Below the pieces are notes generated by a model that was not told where the DNA came from, did no database searches, and saw nothing but the letters and a program-made list of their open reading frames with translations. DNA of 64,000 nt from Syngnathus acus (lineage: Eukaryota; Chordata; Actinopteri; Syngnathiformes; Syngnathidae). The stretch covers positions 9,619,412 to 9,683,411 of the forward strand of contig NC_051102.1 of assembly GCF_901709675.1 (NCBI RefSeq). Reading direction: 5' to 3'. Of this stretch, positions 26,501 through 41,500 are shown one piece after another (within the stretch, counting starts at the first letter, position 1; every line of letters starts with the position of its first letter). Both the position numbers and the translations under genes were made by a program.

Positions 26501-29500
26501 TTAACCTCCCTCGACCTTGATCTGCTCTCATCTCGTTACGCTTGGACCGCTCGTAGTCGCAATGCTCAAAGAGTGAAAAGTGATACATTATTTAAAGAGC
26601 TTCAGTTTAGACCTCCCGAGCAGCATGTCTTTATTTAGATAGTTGTCTCGAGGAGAACATTGGGGAGAAAATGCTGGTAATTGTTTAGGAGGCAAGAATC
26701 TTTTCTATGCTGAAGCCATCAAAGTAAAAAAAAGGTGGCAAAAATGGTTTAAATTTTTATCACATTATAGCTGGAATAGTTTGTGTAGAATTTCCATGTT
26801 GCTTCCTTAATCCATGTTTTTGAGGAAAGCACACTGGCAACGCTGGAGTTGGGCATTAATCCCGCTTTGGAATTACGCTTCACTGAAGTGTGATGGACCT
26901 TACCCACACACACCACCACAACTGCTCCCTGCACCAGATTAAAATGTCTTGGCAATTCTCTGCAACTATGGTTTATCATGCACCCTCCAGTCCAACTTCC
27001 TTTAGTACCTGCCCTGAATCTGCAAGGGTGGGGGTGGGGGGGGCAAGGACGAACCACAGAGAGAGAAGAATCATCATCATATCTGGGTCGAGGACAGGAC
27101 AGTGTGGACTGAGATAAGAAAAGAATAAAACAAATATTTGTGGTGTGGTGATGTTTCTATTGCATTGCCACTCATTGCCTGGCGATGTGAGCAGCCGGTG
27201 GTCCAAAGCGATTTATCATGATTATGTGCCGGTAGGCAGGAAATGTCACAGTAGGCAGGTCTGGGCACACCTGAGGTGGAAGCTGACGCTATTTCCAGGC
27301 TGCCAGCCTCACATTTACATGCCACAGTCAACAAATTTACAATAGAGGTCATGACGGGAAAAATGATGTAAACACTGAAACAGTGTTTGAATTGACAGAA
27401 ATATGTCAAGTTGTGTAGAATTAATAGTATACACATAATAAAAATGGAATAGGAAACGCAACACGGTCAAAATATCAAGTGTTGAAATGGATCAAACGGG
27501 ATTTAAATCATTTGTCGGCCATTTTGCGCATTAGCTGTTATCAGCACAATCATCAGCTAAAACTGTTTACTTCTTATACTATTCGAAAAAGTCAATTCAC
27601 CACACATTCTTGAAACGATCTACACAGCATTTTGTTTTCCTTGTGGGACGTTTGTATTTATTTTTAGTCCCAAGAGCCGCCCGCGGGTTATATTTGTCAT
27701 GGTGTTGGCATCTCATTAAAGCGGCCTTAAATGACAGATGTCACTTTGTATCTCCATCTGTTTTTCTTTCACCTCCAGCGATTCTTTATCTTGACTTGAG
27801 TGTCATTTTGACCTCGTTCAGCTTACCTGTAGCGTTTCGTAATGAATGTTTTTGGACGTGTACGCTCATCGGAATCAACCGGTAGTGTTGTGTGTGTGCT
27901 GCTCGACTGCACAGTGTGGTGCTCGAGAGTTCTAAATGATTAATAATTCCCCGCTGTGGTGTGTCTGTCAAGACTGGAGCTCAAACCAGTGTCACTACTT
28001 ATTGCTGTCACTGAATGAAAATTGTAAGACTGGGTTGTCAGTCCAGGAGTTTTGCCACAAACCAGCAGTTGTTCATTTTTTTTTTTTCAACAGAATTTTT
28101 TTTGTACATATTTCAGCTTATAATTAAAGATTGACGTATTTTCATCAGCAGCTATTGCCAAGAATCACCATAATGGCTCCGTTGAATAAGGGAGGCTTAC
28201 TCATTTGCGATTGACTCATTCAGTGCCATGGACGGTTAGAGACGTCAAAGATATTAACCGGTGAATGAGTCAACATGCTAGACGACACGGCGACGACGCA
28301 ATTGTGTCCCCTCGTTGAATCTCCGCTCCTCCCCTCGTTTCCTCAATGTGTGAAGTTTTCAAGTAGCTCCTTGAACATGTTGCGCAACAACATTCATTTG
28401 AGCCGAGTAGACTTTCTGTCTTCATTAAAATTTAAATCATTTTCCCTCGGAAACCAGTGCTCCATTTTTACTTTCACTGAGCTATGCAGCTTTACTTGTA
28501 CACACCTTCCCTATCTAGGCCAATGCCTCCCCTGGCCACGGCGTTACGAAAAGAACCAAATTACACAGATCAGTCACATCAGTGGTTTGAATGCCGATAG
28601 TTTGACCCACAAACGGACCTAAATCGGTATTGGTCTGCATTAGTAAACATTATGGATGAGAACATTTCTCACACGATTTTCTTAATCTGCATCAAAAAGG
28701 TCAGACGATGGAAGCCATTCTTCAGGGCAATAAGCACCCCCCCCCCCTCCTTTCTTGCTATTTTCAACCTTACTTATGAATCTATTTTTATTAGCTCTAA
28801 TGAAATTTGCCCGCTCTCCCTATTGCATTAGCTTCCATCGCTCTCCGCCTGGAAGATGACTCAGGGCCCTCGATAGAGCCTTATCACACTGCAGCCAAGA
28901 CTGGGACAATTATTCAGCCATTAGACCAACTCGGAAGTCTGATGAGCTTCATGGCCAGACATCCGCCGATAAATAAGCTCCACCACTTGATGCAAAACCT
29001 TTGACAGAGCACATTGAAGCACATTCATACACATACAAGAGCCCTTTGGAGTTGACATTGTATTTTAGGTGACACATTTCCCCTGTCCTTTGTAAAACAA
29101 TTCTCTCTTCATATCGGACTGGATTAATAATCTTTTTAGTAGCGCCAAGGAGTCATGTGATATATTTGTGTCGCTGGCATTGTAAAGCAGCCAGCGCATA
29201 CGGCTGCAGCCTCTCCGTCTTTGAAAACAAAGCCTAGTTGTTTAGATGTTACCTTTTCAGAAGAATCCTTTTAACTACATCCCCAAAGAAAGAAAAAGAG
29301 ATTTATTCATCTTGGAGAGAAATTTACTCTTGCCGCCGCCTCCGCAATGTAAACAAAAATTCGCACTATAATAATTATGAAACATGGTCTTTGTAGTCTT
29401 TTCTGAAAGAAAAAAAAAACAGTGGCGCCTGGAGATATACGTACTTTATTTAAGTTAGTGTTTGTCAGGATAAATGTCCTGACGCAGGAGCAAAAATTTG

Positions 29501-32500
29501 CCGTTTAACAATTATCCAATAAATATATTGTTTAAAAAAAAGGCTTCGAGCTCTATTTATTTATTTTCCAGTGTATTAAATCCAAAAAATAATGTATTTT
29601 GTTCAAATGCGCAGCCATACAGGATACACATGTACATTGAGTACATTTGTGCAGTGTACATTTTTTTAAAGTCAAGCCAACTAGCTTCACGATACCAATT
29701 TGGAATTCAGTTGCAATTTATCAGGAGATGCTCATCCTCCCAACGGAACGCTCTGCCGGCCGGGGCTGAACAGAGCCCATTTACGCAGTAGGTGAATATG
29801 AATGTGCACACACTTGAATCGATTTCCAGTCGGTTACTGCTGGCCAAGTGTTTGATCAAATCAATCTTTTTCATGGTTTTGCCAAAGACAATGAACACTA
29901 CCCGATGAGAAGCCGATGTTGATCTTCTGCATTTCGAGCCATTAATGCAGAAAGACACATGCTGAATACAAGGATCAATAAACAGCAGACACATCATAGC
30001 AGCTAGATGAAACACATTGGGTATTACCGTATTTTACGCACTATAAGGCGCACCTAAAAACCTCCAATTTTTCTCAAAAGCCGACCGTGCGCCTTATAAT
30101 CAGGTGCGCCTTATATATGGACCAATATTGAGCCACTACAGCAGGCGTGTACAAAGTCCGGCCCGCGGGCCAAATGTATATATCTTATATATGGACAAAG
30201 TTTTAAAACGGGCCATTCATTGAAAGTGCGCCTTATAATCCGGTGCGCCTTATATATGGACAAAGTTTTAAAATGGGCCGTTCATTGAAGGTGCGCCTTA
30301 TAATCCGGTGCGCCTTATAGTGCGGAAAATACGGTAAATGGCCCAAACTGGAGAGACTCAGGATTCTGTGCTTTTGTTTCCTGAATTGCTGAGCCACTAT
30401 TTCAATTTGAAATGATTACTGCGATTAGTAAGTATCAACAGCCACTTAAACTTTCCACGAGACGATCAATGCAAATTGGCGGTAAAACGGCACGTTTTGG
30501 TCACACGGCTTTGCTAACAAAAAAAACGAGAACTGCCACAGAGATTCATTCGGCTGATATTTAACCTTAAAGGCAAGCTAACTTATAGTGGAGCTGCTAC
30601 TTCACGTTCAGCCCATATGACATCTCGGAGGCATTCAATTAGGATGGCTTCCTTCCGAGTGCCTCCCTTTGGAAATGTCAAACTCAGACTCACACTTGTC
30701 TGAGTAGAATGAAATGGCTCTGCAGGGGGTCCATATTTGCCCGGGAACACTTGATGACCCCGTAAGAGTCGCTGGAGGAGTGACACCTGTATTATATTAG
30801 CTCAGCCACTTGCCAGGTAAGGAGCAGAAAATGAATGCATGGACCGGGGGAGCTTTGCTTAGTTGATATGCCGAGGCAGTCCCAAAATGTGCCCACTGGC
30901 AAACATCCTGTTAAAACCCAGCCAACATAGTCAGAAGTGCTTCTGTGTTTGCAGCTCCAGATGCATAAGATGCGTCCAGGGACACATTCTACCACCACGG
31001 TTCGCTCGCAAAACCCGAAAAGTCCAAAATCCTGCAGTCACATAGTCAAATTAAAAAAGACCTTCAGAATATCCTTGGCAGAGTTTGTTGGTAGATAATT
31101 ACGTACTAAAAACCGACGATGTGGTGGTATTATTGAGCGGAACAAAAGCATAGATGGGAACCATTGGAGTGACGGACAAAGTGACCAAGTGATGTCTTGT
31201 GATAGCAAAGCAAACACAAAGACTGAGAGATGTTTGGCTGCGGCTATAGAAAACAGGCCACTTGGGAAATGGGGAAAGGAAATTCAATTTGATGGTAATC
31301 TGATGTACACATTCTACTGTTTGAGAGTTAAATTAGATTTTGGATCGGTTTGCTTTAGCCCCTGCCTGCCCCTTACACTATTAGGGAGGGAGATTTCTCT
31401 CCAAAGATCTATGGTTGTGTCTGATTGAAGAATCATGCTGAGGCAATAATGGACAGATGGTAATCTATCAAACAGACAACAAAATATTTGATGTCTTCTC
31501 CTGTCACCTTATTTTTCCTTCAATTTGTGTAAGATTTGTTTCTTGGACTGACTTGGGTAAAGTTTGAAAAATCAACCTACCGTATTTTCCGGGCTATAAG
31601 GCGCACCTTCACTGAATGGCCCATTTTAAAACTTTGTCCTTATATAAGGTGCACAAAATAATGATCCATAGTCTTTTTGATTCATGATTCATAGTCTTCA
31701 GCGGGCCACTTATGATTGATTTCATGACAATGCTTTGGGCCAGTTTAAATTTAGGAAGTTGGTCCATATATAAGGCGCACCGGACTATAAGGCGCACTGT
31801 CGGCTTTTGAGAAAATTTGAGGTTTTTAGGTGCGCCTTATAGTCGGGAAAATACGGTATTGTGTCTGTTTAGGTTTAGAAGCAACACGTATTGGAACACA
31901 ATTGGTGGAGCAATGCAGGTAGACAAATAAAATGAATGCATTAGTTGAGCTTTAGGTAATAAGGTACAGTGTGCTGATTTCAGGCCTCACACAAAAAAGA
32001 AAAATAGATGCATTTAAGGCTTCAATCTGAGCTTTTGTTTAAAATTTTAATAAGTAGATCTATTCAAAGCTTAGGGTCAAGTTTTTTTTTAGGAATTGCA
32101 AAGTATGAGTCAGCCTTTTGAAAGCCTGGTGTTTTGCCATATTTTTCCACTTCTCTGTGCAATGAACTTTGACAAGCCTTCAACATCTCTTGCTGATTTG
32201 AGTGGTGGAACAGGTGCCGTCTTGTTAGACCAGAACAAATCTGGATAGAAGTACTGAAGCGGACAGAAATTTCCACTTCATAAATTGCTTTTGGGAGAAA
32301 AAAAAAAAAAGAGGACCTTGTTTCATTTCTGATGATTAATACGGTGAAAATCTTCCACATCCTTCTTAACTCAATCAGTGCCATTGACGTCAATTTCTAA
32401 GTGAACAATTGAATGCTTCCAATTTTATGGGAACAGTTTCAAAAATCAAATGTTCCTAATGTCCCCTGTATTCTTGTTTTTGGACACAAATCAATCAATT

Positions 32501-35500
32501 CATGAAAGCAGGAAGGAAAAAAAAAAAAATCAACTTGCGGTCTTGTTAGTAACACAAACCCCGCCCTCCACGGTCAGTTTTATTTCATACTCTACTCCAA
32601 ACGACTCAGCGATAGCTAAAAGTCGATACTTTGGATGTAAATTGCACATTCCAAGTTTTCCGGTCTTTTGCCAAGCCTGACTGGACTGGAAAATACTGTT
32701 TAAAGCCTCAGGCTGGCTGCAAGGGTAGCGAGGACAAATCACCCAGTGCAAACCTCATCCGTGTAGCCTGCTCACAGCTCCCTGTCCAAATTCTAATCAG
32801 GAGCCAAACGGCAGGGAAAATGTACTGGGTGAAGAACAGGTGGAGCATGGGAGGTGCCAGCCAAAGGGGTTTGAACCGGAAATAATGACAATTACCGTTT
32901 GATCTCATCACACTGGCACCCTCCTCCGAGCCGTTTTATGCTGGGTGGTCTCCCTCTAACGGAATGGAACACATTGGACCACCAAAGTCGGTTTCTAATG
33001 AAGCTAATTCCTCATCCACGTTTAAGCGCTTCGTTTTCCCTCGTCAGCTTCTCATGTTGAGTTTTTTTTACTTTCGGCTCTTTTCCATTCTGGCTGAAGG
33101 CTATTTATCTATTTTATTTCAATGGTGTCGTGCGTGATGGCGCATGATTAAAGATATCGACTGTAATTAATTTTTCTTTCTCGGATATGCTGTACTATGT
33201 ATTCTACGAATGATCAAATAGAAGAGAAATATCTTAACTATTCCTCATCGAGATTCACCCTGGACTAATGTAAACGTATCATTGCTGGATAATGAGTCCA
33301 GACACCACGCTGTGTCGTTGGGACTAGAAAAATGATAGATGATAACGACGCTTGAGCATTGGAGTGGGCTGAAAGTGGCGGATGAGTGCAAGAATGAGGG
33401 CCTTGTTAAAATGATGGGACGACGAGACATAAAGATTTAATTGACTCTCCAACTTTAGGGTAGCGTAAAAGTATCATCAAATAAAATCCAGTGAAGAATA
33501 GTCAGTTCTGTGATGTTTGTCTTCTCCTCTCAATATATTTAATAACGATCGTTTCAGACCCACTTGTAAATTTCACTGTCAAGAAGACTATCAAACATTA
33601 CTTAACTCTTGCTTGCCCTCCAGCGTTACTATGTCTCTCGTTTTCACTCAAGCTGCTCATGTTAACGTGCTAACGTCTCGGTTTCCTTTAATTCCTTGCC
33701 GCTGGGAATTGTTACCTGTCTTCCAAGGTTGTCACTCTGAGCAGTTAATCGACGTGGGAAACGATCCAGCAATCGAATTCGACAATCAAATCTAGCAATC
33801 GCTGTGTAAATGTGTCTTGTGACCACCGGGACCGCTGTGACTGACATCGTCTCTAACATTTTTTCCAAATGTTTTGTCAGAGACTAATACCTGGAATCTC
33901 GGTCCGATTATCAAACGCCAATATTGTGCTGTAAGCTAAAATGTAGTCTTAAATAAGACTGGAAACAAAAATTGAACATGTGTGTCTCTATAAAAGGCCT
34001 GAATGAGAACGTAGAGTTGGCTAGCTGCTAAATTGCTAAACAGTTAGCCACTCTGTGTTGAGCGTCAGTTGGTCATCTAAAAAATATGTCGACTGTATTT
34101 TTGTTCCGGTTTTATGTTTCCCTGGCAAATGACCTGATTAAAATCCTGACTCATTGTCCCGTGTGTGTGTATAAAGGACTGAGCTTTAAAGTTGACTAGT
34201 GCTGAAGTCTCCACACACCTAATTATGTTAATAGGGCAAGCATTATCTGCTATGCGATACGTGTACTTTAGACACGGTTATGTCCCTCTTGGGTGGCTTA
34301 TGTTTGAAAAGGACAAGCGATGGAACATTCCCTGAACGGAGGCCTGCTTTAGGCAATGTTACGAATTGTAATTCCCATTATGTTTTCCTTCACATGGTCA
34401 AGTCAGTCCCATCAGAAGGAGCTGCTCATCCTAATGCAATCTACCTCGCCTTGGAGACCGTGTAGCCCGAGGCAGAGATAATCAGCTTCCGTGAAGCTAC
34501 CAACATTTTTTTTGAAAAGGTCCTCCGGGTTCAACTTGGCTTGTACTCTGTTTTGTTTTCTTTTTTAGGGTTTTTGGCACTTTCCTGCCCCTACCCTGCC
34601 AACATGGCGGTCTCAAAACACCTTTTTACAAAGTTCATAAAAAATAAGTGTAGTCTGGGAAAAAGGTTGGTTCAAGGTTGTTACTGACCTTGAGTGTATT
34701 ATTTCATTGGTGACTTGAAACAAAAGTTAAATTTAAACCATGACCGTGCTTGTAATGCAAATCATCTATTATTTATTATCATCATCATTATTATTATCCA
34801 TCCATCCATTTTCCATACCGCGTATCCCTTTACTATTATTATTATTATTATTATTATTATTACAATAATCAAATCATTGGCTGGATGAGGGTTTTTTCCG
34901 ATCCACCTAATTGTTTCTGATGTGAGAGGTGCCATTGGATAGGAGTAATTTGTCTTTGCTTGGTGTATTTGGCATTATGAGTAATGGTACTTTCAGACTT
35001 TTCTGCTCCCTTGATTACTTTGACCCCCACCTTTCCTCCTATGTACCCATTTATTCTAGTGGCGTATTCTTTCAAATGCAAGATGACCAAGTTTGACAAA
35101 GTCACATGGACAATGTGTGTCCAAAGCACAAGGCTGCAGAGATTGTAGAGATTTGATGTGTAGATGGCGATTGTAAAAATAAACGTTCAATTCAAAATTT
35201 CATAACGGAAATTAGAATGGATGTTAGTTATAAGCTTTCTGACAATTGCCCTGTGACCAGCACACGGCGTAACACATTTCTCGCTCAAAGGCGGCTTGGA
35301 TCGTCTCACCTATTGAGGAAAAGCACGCTAGAAAATGGATGGCTGCTTGAATCCAATCTGTTACGATTGTCGCCATGCTTAGTTGGCTGGTAAGATGCTG
35401 GTCATGTCCACTTCTCGTGCTACTCCGAATTAGATGAATGCTTCTGTGTGAAGCCTGATTAGTGTTAGTGACAGCTCATAGATCTTTCGGTAGCACTTTC

Positions 35501-38500
35501 TCAACCTTGCCTTTCCAGTCATCCAACCGGGAAATGCACCTTTGAATCTTTTTCTTTTTTTTTTAACTAGAGCCATGCCGCTCAGTTTCTGTGCAAATAA
35601 AATAAAAACTTGTTTCATAGTTCATATTTTTTGTAAATCAACCTCCACCAAAGCAAATGATTGAATTATCCATGACTATTAAAATACAATATTTTCATTG
35701 TCTCTAATATGTTTGATTCATTGTAATTCATATTTTGAATGTACCTTTTTTTATAATAATTTTTGTGAATTTATTTCTATAAAAACCTTTCTATGCATAT
35801 AAGTGGAAGTTTCAAATGATTTTGACTTCATTGACTCACAAATAAGCCTTCAAGTGTGGAGGCGGATCTTCAACCCTTCATAAAGAACTTTCATTGAACA
35901 TTTCCATTGAGCGAGTAAAGAACTTAGATTTAAGAGGTGCATCAACCCAAGCCATGTTTATTGGGCTGCTCTGCTTAATTGAATCTTTCCAATCACTTCA
36001 TATGCTAATTCATTATCAGGATGAAGCCCAGGCTGAAACTAGATGTAAACATTTGGTAAATTGAAGAAGAATTCAAATTTTCAAGGCAAATACATTCAAG
36101 AGGAAATAGTAGCGCGATAACGTTGCCCTTGATTTGCTATCTCTTTGATTCCATCCACTCACATTGACTATGATGATATAAAACAAAATTATACATGGTT
36201 GGTTTTCGAAGCAAAACACCTCCGCAGCTAAGCAGGCTGCATACATAAATGCAGACGCGCATATGCCGTACACACTCCACATTTGTGCCGCGTTTGGCAT
36301 GTGACTATGTTGAAGGCGCTACAGCCTCCATGCTGTTGCTCCAGTTTATCTTCACCTGTCAGACATCCTCTTCGTCACTCTCACGGGCTGCTGGGAATTC
36401 CACACGCATCCACACACACACACACACACACACACTCCAAACATGCATTCATAGTTGGTAGTAGCAAGTTGCCCAAGGCTGTTGCTCAAATGTGACTGTC
36501 TAAGGCTTAGACTCTAAGCAACAAGCATTTTTTTTTTTTTTTTTTTTTTTTAGTTCTGCCAGTCAATAGTTGGCCGCTGCTTGCTAACCGGCTCCTGCGC
36601 GGTGGTTTGGATACAACCTCGGGCTATGCGTATCACACAGCTGTGAGTCGGATGGGCTAATCTTCAATAAACATGCATCAATACGTACTTTCTTATTACA
36701 ATGAAGTCGAATTGAAAAATTAGGCCTGGTTTTGAAGATATAGGACACAGGTATCAAACTTAAGGCCCGGGGGCCAGATACGGCCCGCCACGTCATTTTA
36801 TGCGGCCCGCGAAGACAAATTGTGCATCAAATTCGTGTGTCATTACTAGAATCGCAAATTGTCTTCACTCTTAATAATATATAATTTTTTCAATATTTGA
36901 CTACCGTAATTTTCGGACTATAAGTCGCACCGGAGTATAAGTCGCACCAGCCATAAAATGCCCAAAAAAGTGAAAAAAACCCATATATATGTATATAAGT
37001 CGCTCCTGAGTATAAGTCGCCCCCCCACCCAAACTATGAAAAAAAACCGCGACTTATAGTCCGAAAATTACGGTAGTTTTTACTGGTCTGATTTGAAAAC
37101 AGGTTATTTGTCAGTTTGTTTTGTCGCTTTTACTGTATATCATATGAGGTGCTCATACATTTATTTGGGTTGACAGTCATAATGGCCCCTCGAAAGAAGC
37201 TATGACGACAATGCGGCCAGCCAAAAAAATGAGAGATAGAAATGCCTTTGTAATAGGAGCATATGCCCAGTCTCGTGTGTGTGTGCATGTGTGTGTCTCT
37301 CAAGCTGCGGGGGAGAAAACAGTCAATTCCAACTCAAATGTGTTGTAAATTGCTCAAAGTTAATCAAGTGCGCATTCATTTTTCCCAAGCTTGTATCATG
37401 CTGAGTGTATTAAATGGAAGCATTGATTGCTTCTTCAGCGATGCACGCCGCTAACAGCATTTTTGTCACACTGGCGACTTCCATTTAGACACTAACAAAT
37501 GCCTCTTACCAACATATCTCTATACTAAGAAAGATAAAGTTGCGCATTTCATGTTTCATTTTCAGAATGGGAGATTAGCAGCCGTTTGAGACGGTTACTG
37601 AGTGTTGCGTTGGACAAATGTGACAATGCGCTCTTTTAAGTGAGTCTCGGCAGAACCAAAAGAGCAGTCGGAGAGCGTCGACCTCTGCCAAGACTTGACA
37701 CCTGCAAAATAAATACCGACTCCCCTCTCGGAGAGTCTCTCAGTCTGCAGAAGTCCCTCAGAACCGCAAAAAAAAAAATCACCAAATTTGTTACTAGTTG
37801 ACACACGGGAATAGTTTTGAATTGTGTGAAAATTACATATGCTTGAATAGCGCAAAGAGTTTCCTAACCAAATCAAGAAAGGACTGCAATGTAATAAGAT
37901 CCCACAGAAGCACAACAAATTGCATCCTGATCTGATGAGATTTGTAAAATGTGTTTCTGGCAATGCACTTTTAGAAGTAATCATATCAGGATGGGTTTCA
38001 TATTACAACTTCTGGTGTTGCAAACGCACATCGTACATTATTTCATAACTTTATCAGCTCAGAACAGAATTGGGATTTTTGATTCCTCCCTAATCTACAT
38101 CTACCATTAGGAATTTCAGGAGATTTCCTGTGAGTGGTTTTCAATAAGGGGTGTGCTCACTTTTGATACTAGCAGTTTAGCCATTTGGATATGGCTATGT
38201 GGTCGACAGTAAGTTTCACTATTCTATAAAGCTGTTCTAAAAAGATTCTTTTTTTTCCTGACAATTTTTTTCCCGACAGTTCCACCCGTTTCCTATAGGG
38301 AACATAAAATGAATTTTTATCAGAATTTTCTGAAGGATTTTTGGGGTTTATAAAAAATATTGTGGACACCCTGAAATATCCTTGAGCCCCCCTCCCAAGT
38401 CAAAAGAGATAGTGACAAGTCATTCAAGTGGAACAGTTTCTAATTCTACGCGGTCACTCACACAGCATGCATGTCAGCTCCTCTCATTGCCAGCTACTCT

Positions 38501-41500
38501 CAGTTAATGGAGATCACCCCTGCCGCCATCTTCATTTCTGTCCCATTCTCTGATCTCGCTTTATTGTCATTTCCCTTCACTGCACTTTCACTTCACTTCT
38601 TTGCCGTCATCCTTTTGTGTGGCTGTTTTGCCGAGCTACTGTAGCTTGTCCATTATGCAATATAAGCAAATGCTGAGGGCGCTGTGGCCTCCAGGGAGAT
38701 GACAAAAGTAGAAAAAAATATGCCGTTATCATACTGATATTGAAAAAGTTCATGCACATTTACATGTAAAGCAATAGTCAATTATTTTTTGTTGAAATGA
38801 TAATACGATCCCAATCATTTAGCACACTGTATTGTTTAGCGATTAGCCTCAGCAATCGATAAATACAGTTTGGTTTATTTTTTTCTGTAGCCATGTGACT
38901 CGGAGGGGTCGAGATCATTCGTGAAGGTTAAATTTACTCAATGTATACATCGACCTAATCCACATTTATTTGTTGTGTACATCTACGGCTGGTAGAAAAA
39001 TATGCCGAAGCTGCAAAAAATGTGTCATCACGCCCATGTAAGTTTGATTTTTTTTCCCAATTCTCGCTTTTGGATGTTGTTTTCCGCCCCCACGTTGTTG
39101 ACTTTTTCCTGTAGCTGCCTAACCCCCCTCAGCCTTTTGTCTTCCAATAATTCTGCTGACTGGGCACATTCACCACAACGGGTTTGCTCACTGTATATCC
39201 TACCCATCAAAATGCTCTGGAAAATAATTATCTTTCCACGTGGGTGGCTTCTTGACTTGTGACGGGACAAGATCAGAGTAATAGCCTTTTAAGTTCATTG
39301 TTTAGAAATAACAACACAAAATTAAAAAAAAAAAAAAAAGGACATCCTACAAATCTCAACCGCAAACGACAGGAAGCGTCCTCAGAGAGCGTGTGGGAAG
39401 AATTAATGTCCTGAGAATGAGCCACCGGCAGTTTCTAACCAAGGACTACATGCGGCAGTCAATATGCGTAATTACACTCTTCATCCTAAGCATCTTACAC
39501 TTCAGCATTGAGACTTTAAAAGTCACCGTTCATGCTCTCGGTATTGATGTAATGTCGGCTCTGTATGGATAATGTACTGCTGTGGTCGGTAATAGTATTA
39601 TTATTATTTATTATTATTATCCATCCATCTTCTGTTATTATTATTATTATTATTATGCAGGTACAGTTAAGCCTGATTATAACAAGTGATAGGGAAAATA
39701 AATGGATGGCTGGAAAAGTTATCATGTCCTATCTCCTATTTTTCCATTTTTGGAAGGAGTAGCAACACACGACCAGATGTTTGGATTATCTTTATTATTT
39801 TATTCTTGGGGTTAACAGACGCAAATATTCTAGTTTGCCTCAGGGGTGAATTGAAGTAGCAGAATGGCTCCAATGACTGGACAAGACAGGCCAGCATTTT
39901 GTTTATGGATTCCAGTTACTTCTTCTTTTCATGATAGATTTGAAGCAGGCCTGGTGGAGTCCATTTTCAACTGTCCCAGTAAGTAAATTAGACCTCCATA
40001 ATGGACACGGACGGCGACGCTGTGACGAGCGCAGATGTTCTGTTCGGCTTTGTTTGCCGTCAGACGCTTTTATAAAGTCAAAAGCAAGAACGTCAAGGAC
40101 AAACACCTTTTCGTGCATAGATGATGACTTTGAAGTCTTGACGTTATGCAAGATGTATTTCAAATCATCTTTTAGATAGAGAATAGAATATCATGTTTGG
40201 GTTCGAGAGCGTCAACTCTCACTCTTTTCTTTGTGAGGAATGTAGAACTCACTAAACAATTGCACACTTGAGATTAACACTATTTTTTTTTTAGGCCGCT
40301 ATGTATTTATTGGATTGGGCAGATGGAAAGTGGGAGGGACTTTAATCCACACTGTCAGTAATTATTTGTGATGTGATCTGCGCTAATCTCCAGATCATCT
40401 GCTATACTTAAAGTCGTGTGGTGTGCACAGGGCTTTACTTTCTTCTCCACACCCAAAGCGAGAACTCGGATTAAAAGGATCCGATGAGAGAATATTCATT
40501 GACTTTGAGTCTCATGCGTGAGCTACAAGGTTTTCACTTGCGAGAAAACATCTTGTGAAGGTTTTATTAATATAATAGACGGCGCTGCTGTCTGCTCTGT
40601 GCTGTATTTCCTCAAATAGTGGCCGGGGGCGTTTATTTACTCGACTAGCCGATGTCGGTTTTACGAAGGAGTGTTTCTAAAGTACGAGGCGCCATCTCTG
40701 AACTAATTAAGCCGTGCTGTTCGTGTGAGTGGAGGTCATATTTGAAGGAATGCTCTGTGTTATTTGTATGACCTTGCTCAAATCTCACTCACTGATAATG
40801 TGATGTTTTCATGTGGCGGCAAATATACAACTACATCAAATATTAGCAAAAATTAGGATTTAATGCTTTCTACGATGCATTTTTTTGTGATGTCTCATAT
40901 TTAATTAGTATTTTTTGTATTTTATTTTTTTACACGACTCCATGTTTAATAAATAAATACTTTTGCCATTTGAGATATTGAGCATTTTATTCTGTGGTTA
41001 GAAAAGTAGGATATTGTTTTTTTATGTGGCAGTGTTAGTCAAAAGACACTTTTTTTGTGATGTCTCATATTTAATTGTTTTATTTTTTTTGTATTTTTTT
41101 TTTTTACACTACATGTTTAATAAATAATGATTTTTTCCGTTTGAGATATTGAGCATTCTATTCTGTGGTTGGAAAAGTAGGATATTGTTTTTTTATGTGG
41201 CAGTTTTAGTCAAAAGAAATTTGTTAAAAAAAAAACGGACTTGTTTTGTGTTTGACTGTTTCCTCTATCACCAAGATCAATAACAAAGATGGAACCGTAG
41301 CAAATTTTTTTTCTTCATCTTCCATTCCCTCCAACTGCCTCATTTCAAAATCTTTTGAATTCACTCAGGACGTCCAGATGACATGATGTGCAGTGGAAAG
41401 AAACATGTGAATTACAAAAACAATCCTTGCAAGCCTTGCTTTAAATTGAAATGTGCATTCAAGTAAAACGTTAAACAGGAACAGCAAGATTAATATCTTT

